From Mayfieldus sp963772265 (GTDB taxonomy: Bacteria > Actinomycetota > Thermoleophilia > Solirubrobacterales > 70-9), in contig CAVYWS010000004.1 of the NCBI GenBank assembly GCA_963772265.1, forward strand, positions 276,680-340,679: a stretch of DNA of 64,000 nucleotides, in the 5' to 3' direction. The number at the start of each line of letters is the position of its first letter. Position 1 is the stretch's first letter. The notes under the pieces were generated by a model. That model had not been told where the DNA came from. It saw only the letters and a program-made list of their open reading frames with translations, and did not search any database. Positions 61,337 through 64,000 of this stretch are shown here, piece by piece. Made by a program: the position numbers and the translations under genes.

Positions 61337-61773
61337 GTGGCTTACTCAGATCGGGATGCAAGGCCCGGATGCCTGCAGATGCGGAGCTATCTGGACGGGA
61401 CCACGCATCGGCTGATCCTCACCGGAGAGCTGGACCAGGCTATTGCGACTCGCTTGAAGCGGAGTTGATCCATGTCGAGTCGAACGGGGCTCAGCGCATC
61501 GTGGTCGACTTGAGTGGATTGGATTTCATCGATTCGAGCGGCATCGCATTGCTCGTCACTGCTACGCGCCGCTCGAAGGAGGACTCGGGGCGTCTGCGGT
61601 TCGTCCCAAGCGAGTCCCCAGACGTCCAGCGGCTGCTCGAGCTATGCGGGCTCGACGGCCACCTGCCGCTTGAGGAGGGCCTGCTGGAGCTGACGGATCT
61701 GAGATTCATCCGCCGCGGTCGTAGGCTGGGGCTCGCTAGAACCAGCTCGTTTCCCGATTCAGCGCCCACCTGA
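61337..61773 (+). CDS. STAS-domain anti-sigma factor antagonist (one frameshift)
   Basis: About 145 residues. The STAS core is 'LILTGELDQA', 'IVVDLSGLDFIDSSGIALLV' and 'LLELCGLDGHLPLEEGLLEL'. The serine expected to be phosphorylated lies in 'DSSG'. A base is missing near 61441-61444, between 'GELDQA' and 'CDSLEAELIHVE'. The GTG follows a perfect AGGAGGT at 7 bases. It probably frees a sigma factor from a partner kinase in a stress response; neither is in the window. The 231-bp gap upstream shows no gene. Confidence 0.8.
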
Positions 61774-62005
61774 CGTATGTCTCGCGGATCTCATCGTCTC
61801 GCCGCGGGACCCAGACGCGACGGGCTGCGACCGCCGTCAGGAATGCCGCTCGAGCCCCGAGCTCGTCGGAGTCGAAGAGACGGTCGATCGCTTCTGCCAG
61901 CGCCTCGAACGTGGGCGGCTTATCGAGGTCGTCAAGCAGGCCGCCGCCCAAGGTAAAGAACTCTTCCGGCTCTGGCCGGGAGTGATAGGGCTTCCCTGCT
62001 CCCAT
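61736..62005 (-). CDS. Small soluble protein of unknown function
   Basis: 89 residues, no membrane helix ('EFFTLGGGLLDDLDKPPTFE', 'AIDRLFDSDELGARAAFLTA', 'VWVPRRDDEIRETYVRWALN'). The ATG is preceded by GGAGAGG. It overlaps the STAS gene tail-to-tail by 38 bases. The frame stays open upstream to 62209 without support. The 265 bases between this gene and tRNA-Arg hold nothing else that I can identify. Confidence 0.5.
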   Translation of the reverse strand: MGAGKPYHSRPEPEEFFTLGGGLLDDLDKPPTFEALAEAIDRLFDSDELGARAAFLTAVAARRVWVPRRDDEIRETYVRWALNRETSWF

Positions 62006-62270
62006 CGGACTCCTCTCCTTGTTCGAAACGAGCTTTTGAAGGTACCCGCGCCAGCCCAGGTCGAACCATTTGCCTGCACTGGAAGGAGATGCCGCGCCGG
62101 CAATGTCGAAGCATCCCGACCGCATCCGCCGGTTCCTCAATGATGTTTGGTACGCCGATTTCCGGCCACGAATGGGCACAGGTGCGGATTCAGAGCCGAT
62201 TTCAACCATCCCGGAAGCGGACTCTTCGGGCCAAGGAAACCGCGCAGTAGAGCCGTAAGGTTGACCACCA

Positions 62271-62343
62271 GCCCCCGTAGCTCAGTGGACAGAGCGGCGG
62301 CCTTCTAAGCCGCGGGTCGCAGGTTCGAATCCTGCCGGGGGCG
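62271..62343 (+). tRNA. tRNA-Arg(TCT)
   Basis: Full cloverleaf: acceptor GCCCCCG/CGGGGGC with discriminator G, D-arm GCTCAGTGGACAGAGC, anticodon stem GCGGC/GCCGC with loop CTTCTAA (anticodon TCT), T-arm GGTTCGAATCC. No encoded CCA. Confidence 0.95.
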
Positions 62344-62357
62344 CTCGGCCCGGGAAG

Positions 62358-62380
62358 GGACCCCGCCGGCGGCGGGGCCC
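62358..62380. terminator. GC hairpin between tRNA-Arg and VOC gene
   Basis: CCCCGCC-GGC-GGCGGGG forms a 7-bp stem with a 3-base loop, 15 bases after the tRNA and 20 bases from the convergent VOC stop. It could end transcription from both sides. No T-tract. Confidence 0.5.
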
Positions 62381-62399
62381 TCGCAGCGACGCAGGGCGG

Positions 62400-62768
62400 C
62401 TAGGACGCGGCCTTGACGACGCCGATCTTGTGGCCCTCGGGATCGGCGAACTGGCCGAGCTCGACGCCCTCGGTGACCGTGTCAGGCCCCATCAGCCGCT
62501 TGCCGCCGAGCTCCTCGGCCTTGGCGAGGGCCGCCTCGACGTCTGGGACCTCGACGTAGAAGGTCACGCCGCCGTCGACGTTGTCGTAGCCGGCAACGCC
62601 GCCGCCGATTCCGACCCCGTCCGCGTTGGTGTTCCCCTCGCGCTGCACGATCCCGTAGTTCATCGGGTTGCTGGCGTCGATCTCCCAGCCGAACAGGCTC
62701 GAGTAGTAGCTCCGCAGCTTCTCGCCGTCCTTCCCGATCACTTCGAAGTGCACTACCGGCTGTCCCAT
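62400..62768 (-). CDS. VOC-family (glyoxalase/bleomycin-resistance-like) protein
   Basis: 122 residues, two beta-alpha-beta-beta-beta units: 'VVHFEVIGKDGEKLRSYYSS', 'FGWEIDASNPMNYGIV', 'VTFYVEVPDVEAALAKAEEL', 'LGQFADPEGHKIGVVK'. It matches the 27-kDa-antigen/CFP30B-like VOC proteins of actinobacteria. The metal-binding set (H, E) is incomplete, so a binding role is as likely as catalysis. The ATG follows AAGGAGAGCAGC, which decides the start over an upstream ATG. Confidence 0.87.
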   Translation of the reverse strand: MGQPVVHFEVIGKDGEKLRSYYSSLFGWEIDASNPMNYGIVQREGNTNADGVGIGGGVAGYDNVDGGVTFYVEVPDVEAALAKAEELGGKRLMGPDTVTEGVELGQFADPEGHKIGVVKAAS

Positions 62769-63023
62769 GCTGCTCTCCTTGGTCCGGCGCCGGCAGACCG
62801 GCGCTATCTGGTTGGAATTCAACGCTAAGACCGCGACGGGGGCCGAGACTCATCGCCGCCAGGATTGTTGGAGGGCGAAGCGAACGGGCCCAACAGGGGT
62901 CCGCATCGCACTGCTCCGAGCGTGGGGATTGGCCGAATGACCGACCCCGCGTGACTGCGGCTGGAGTCTCGGGTCATCAAGGGGTAGGGGAAGCAGGCCG
63001 ATTCAGACACAGGGGATATTCGG

Positions 63024-63899
63024 ATGAGCACAAAGAGAAAGACCAGGCTGGGGCTGATCGCGGGACTGGTTGCCGTCGGCGTACTGGTGCTTCCCGCGGC
63101 ACGCACCGCCACCGGCGCCGGCCAGATCGTTATCCGCGGCGCCGACTCCGGCTCGCATTTGCGGGTGACGACCGACGGCAGCCACATCTTCGTCAACGGC
63201 TACATGGCGGCTGAGCAGCCGACCGGCTGCGGTTTTACCCAATTCCGCACCGCCGCCACCTGCTCAGCCGCGGGCGCCGACTCGATCCTGATCGAGATGG
63301 GCCCGAATGGCGACAAGGTCGAAATCCTCGACCCAATGCCTCTTCCGGTCACCGTCTACCTCGGCAACGGCAGCGACAAATTCGTCGGCAACGCTGAGCC
63401 TGACACCTGCTATCCGCAGGGAGCGAGGCGCAACCGCTGCTACGGGGGCGCCGGCAACGACGTCTGCATCACCGGGCCGCGCAACTCCGACTGCGTCGGC
63501 GACGGCGGCGACGACTACGCGAAGTTCGGCACCGGAAGCGACGGTTGCTGGGGCGACTTCGCTTTCGGCGCCGATGCTCCGGCTAAAGACGACCCGATGC
63601 AGGGAGAGCCCGGGAACGACGTCTGTTTGATGGGTCCAGGAAAGGACGGCGCCCACGGCGGCCCCGGCGACGACATCCTCCACGAGGGCTCCGGCAGCGG
63701 CAAGCTCTACGGACAGCACGGCAACGACCGGCTCGACGGCGGTGGGTCAGGAGACAAGCTCTTCGGTGGGAACGGCCGCGACCGCCTCTACGGCGGAGCA
63801 GCGGCCGACAAGCTCTACGGAGGCGGCGGGCGCGATTACTGCGACGGGCAGGGCAAGCTCGGCAAGTCCTTCAAGTGCGAGGCCGGACCGCGCCACTGA
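63024..63899 (+). CDS. Secreted RTX-like calcium-binding protein
   Basis: 291 residues: signal peptide (1-31), a beta-rich middle part, then glycine-rich RTX-type repeats (about 135-280) of the pattern G-G-x-G-x-D-x-L-x-G ('GGAGNDVCITG', 'GGPGDDILHEGSG', 'GGNGRDRLYGGAAADKLYGG'). Unusual: about ten Cys, several placed between repeats, suggesting disulfides in a Ca-binding beta-roll. No secretion partner lies nearby. The role could be adhesion or matrix. Confidence 0.84.
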   Translation: MSTKRKTRLGLIAGLVAVGVLVLPAARTATGAGQIVIRGADSGSHLRVTTDGSHIFVNGYMAAEQPTGCGFTQFRTAATCSAAGADSILIEMGPNGDKVEILDPMPLPVTVYLGNGSDKFVGNAEPDTCYPQGARRNRCYGGAGNDVCITGPRNSDCVGDGGDDYAKFGTGSDGCWGDFAFGADAPAKDDPMQGEPGNDVCLMGPGKDGAHGGPGDDILHEGSGSGKLYGQHGNDRLDGGGSGDKLFGGNGRDRLYGGAAADKLYGGGGRDYCDGQGKLGKSFKCEAGPRH

Positions 63900-63921
63900 T
63901 GCGCCGATAGTCGTAGCCCGG

Positions 63922-63940
63922 CCCCCCGTTTGGGGGGTTT
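63922..63940 (+). terminator. Rho-independent terminator
   Basis: CCCCCC-GTTT-GGGGGG followed by TTT, 22 bases after the RTX-like gene stop. Compact stem with short T-tract. The last 60 bases of the window show no gene. Confidence 0.75.
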
Positions 63941-64000
63941 GACGACCGGACCCGCATCCGCGACGGCGGAAGCGAAACAATCTGGCAGCCTCTGAGTAGG

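Overview
The window reads as a chromosomal segment from a high-GC actinobacterium. The rplM-rpsI-glmM order, GC-rich codons throughout, many secreted proteins with C-rich lipoboxes, a DUF3352 lipoprotein, a Mce/Mla-type permease pair and an aa3-type oxidase with its own CtaA/CtaB suggest the Thermoleophilia (Solirubrobacterales/Gaiellales). That lineage is an inference; no rRNA is present. I see no plasmid, phage, insertion sequence or CRISPR array. About a dozen genes, several of them essential, carry single-base frameshifts, mostly in GC-rich runs. This looks like residual assembly error rather than gene decay.

Layout. 0-1 kb: the end of a Zur-controlled metal ABC transporter in which permease and binding protein are one polypeptide. 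1-15 kb: a LytM peptidase, then a housekeeping run (rplM, rpsI with a long acidic arm, glmM, glmS, DUF3352 lipoprotein, nnr, CBS protein, alr, a CCA/poly(A)-polymerase-like protein, HIT, enoyl-CoA hydratase, infA). 15-23 kb: glycoside hydrolase, DrrA-type ABC exporter, amidase with a small partner, secreted proteins and a GT4 glycosyltransferase. 23-28 kb: a complete cytochrome c oxidase operon (subunits II, I, a Usp-like protein, III) with a cupredoxin facing it. 28-32.9 kb: a GntR/YtrA-type regulator, two YrbE/MlaE permeases without Mce proteins, a membrane-anchored Usp-like protein, a dihaem cytochrome c and a CBS protein. 33-38 kb: a second oxidase-like operon on the minus strand. 38-44.5 kb: an SCP2/diiron fusion, a PAP2 lipid enzyme, a flippase-like protein and thioredoxin reductase. 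43-52 kb: a metallo-beta-lactamase-fold protein, a DMT exporter and a fatty-acid beta-oxidation cluster (3-hydroxyacyl-CoA dehydrogenase, enoyl-CoA hydratase, acyl-CoA dehydrogenase, thiolase). 52-58 kb: NUDIX, nicotinamidase, cupin, SDR, OsmC, cobalamin adenosyltransferase and DUF1015. 58-64 kb: tRNA-Pro, a GT39-like membrane protein, a STAS protein, tRNA-Arg, a VOC protein and an RTX-like secreted protein.

The most unusual item is the second oxidase operon (33-38 kb). Its subunit I homologue has lost five of the six histidines that bind haem a, haem a3 and CuB. Its subunit II homologue has lost both cysteines and the other conserved CuA ligands except one histidine. Both reading frames are intact, overlap translationally, and sit in one unit with ctaA, ctaB and two small membrane proteins. 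The intact oxidase lies 8 kb away. This looks like a maintained 'pseudo-oxidase' membrane complex of unknown function.

A second general feature is promoter layout. Many genes on both strands have a TANNNT -10 box 6-10 nt upstream of the start codon and no ribosome-binding site, as expected for leaderless mRNAs. This regularity was used to choose several starts.
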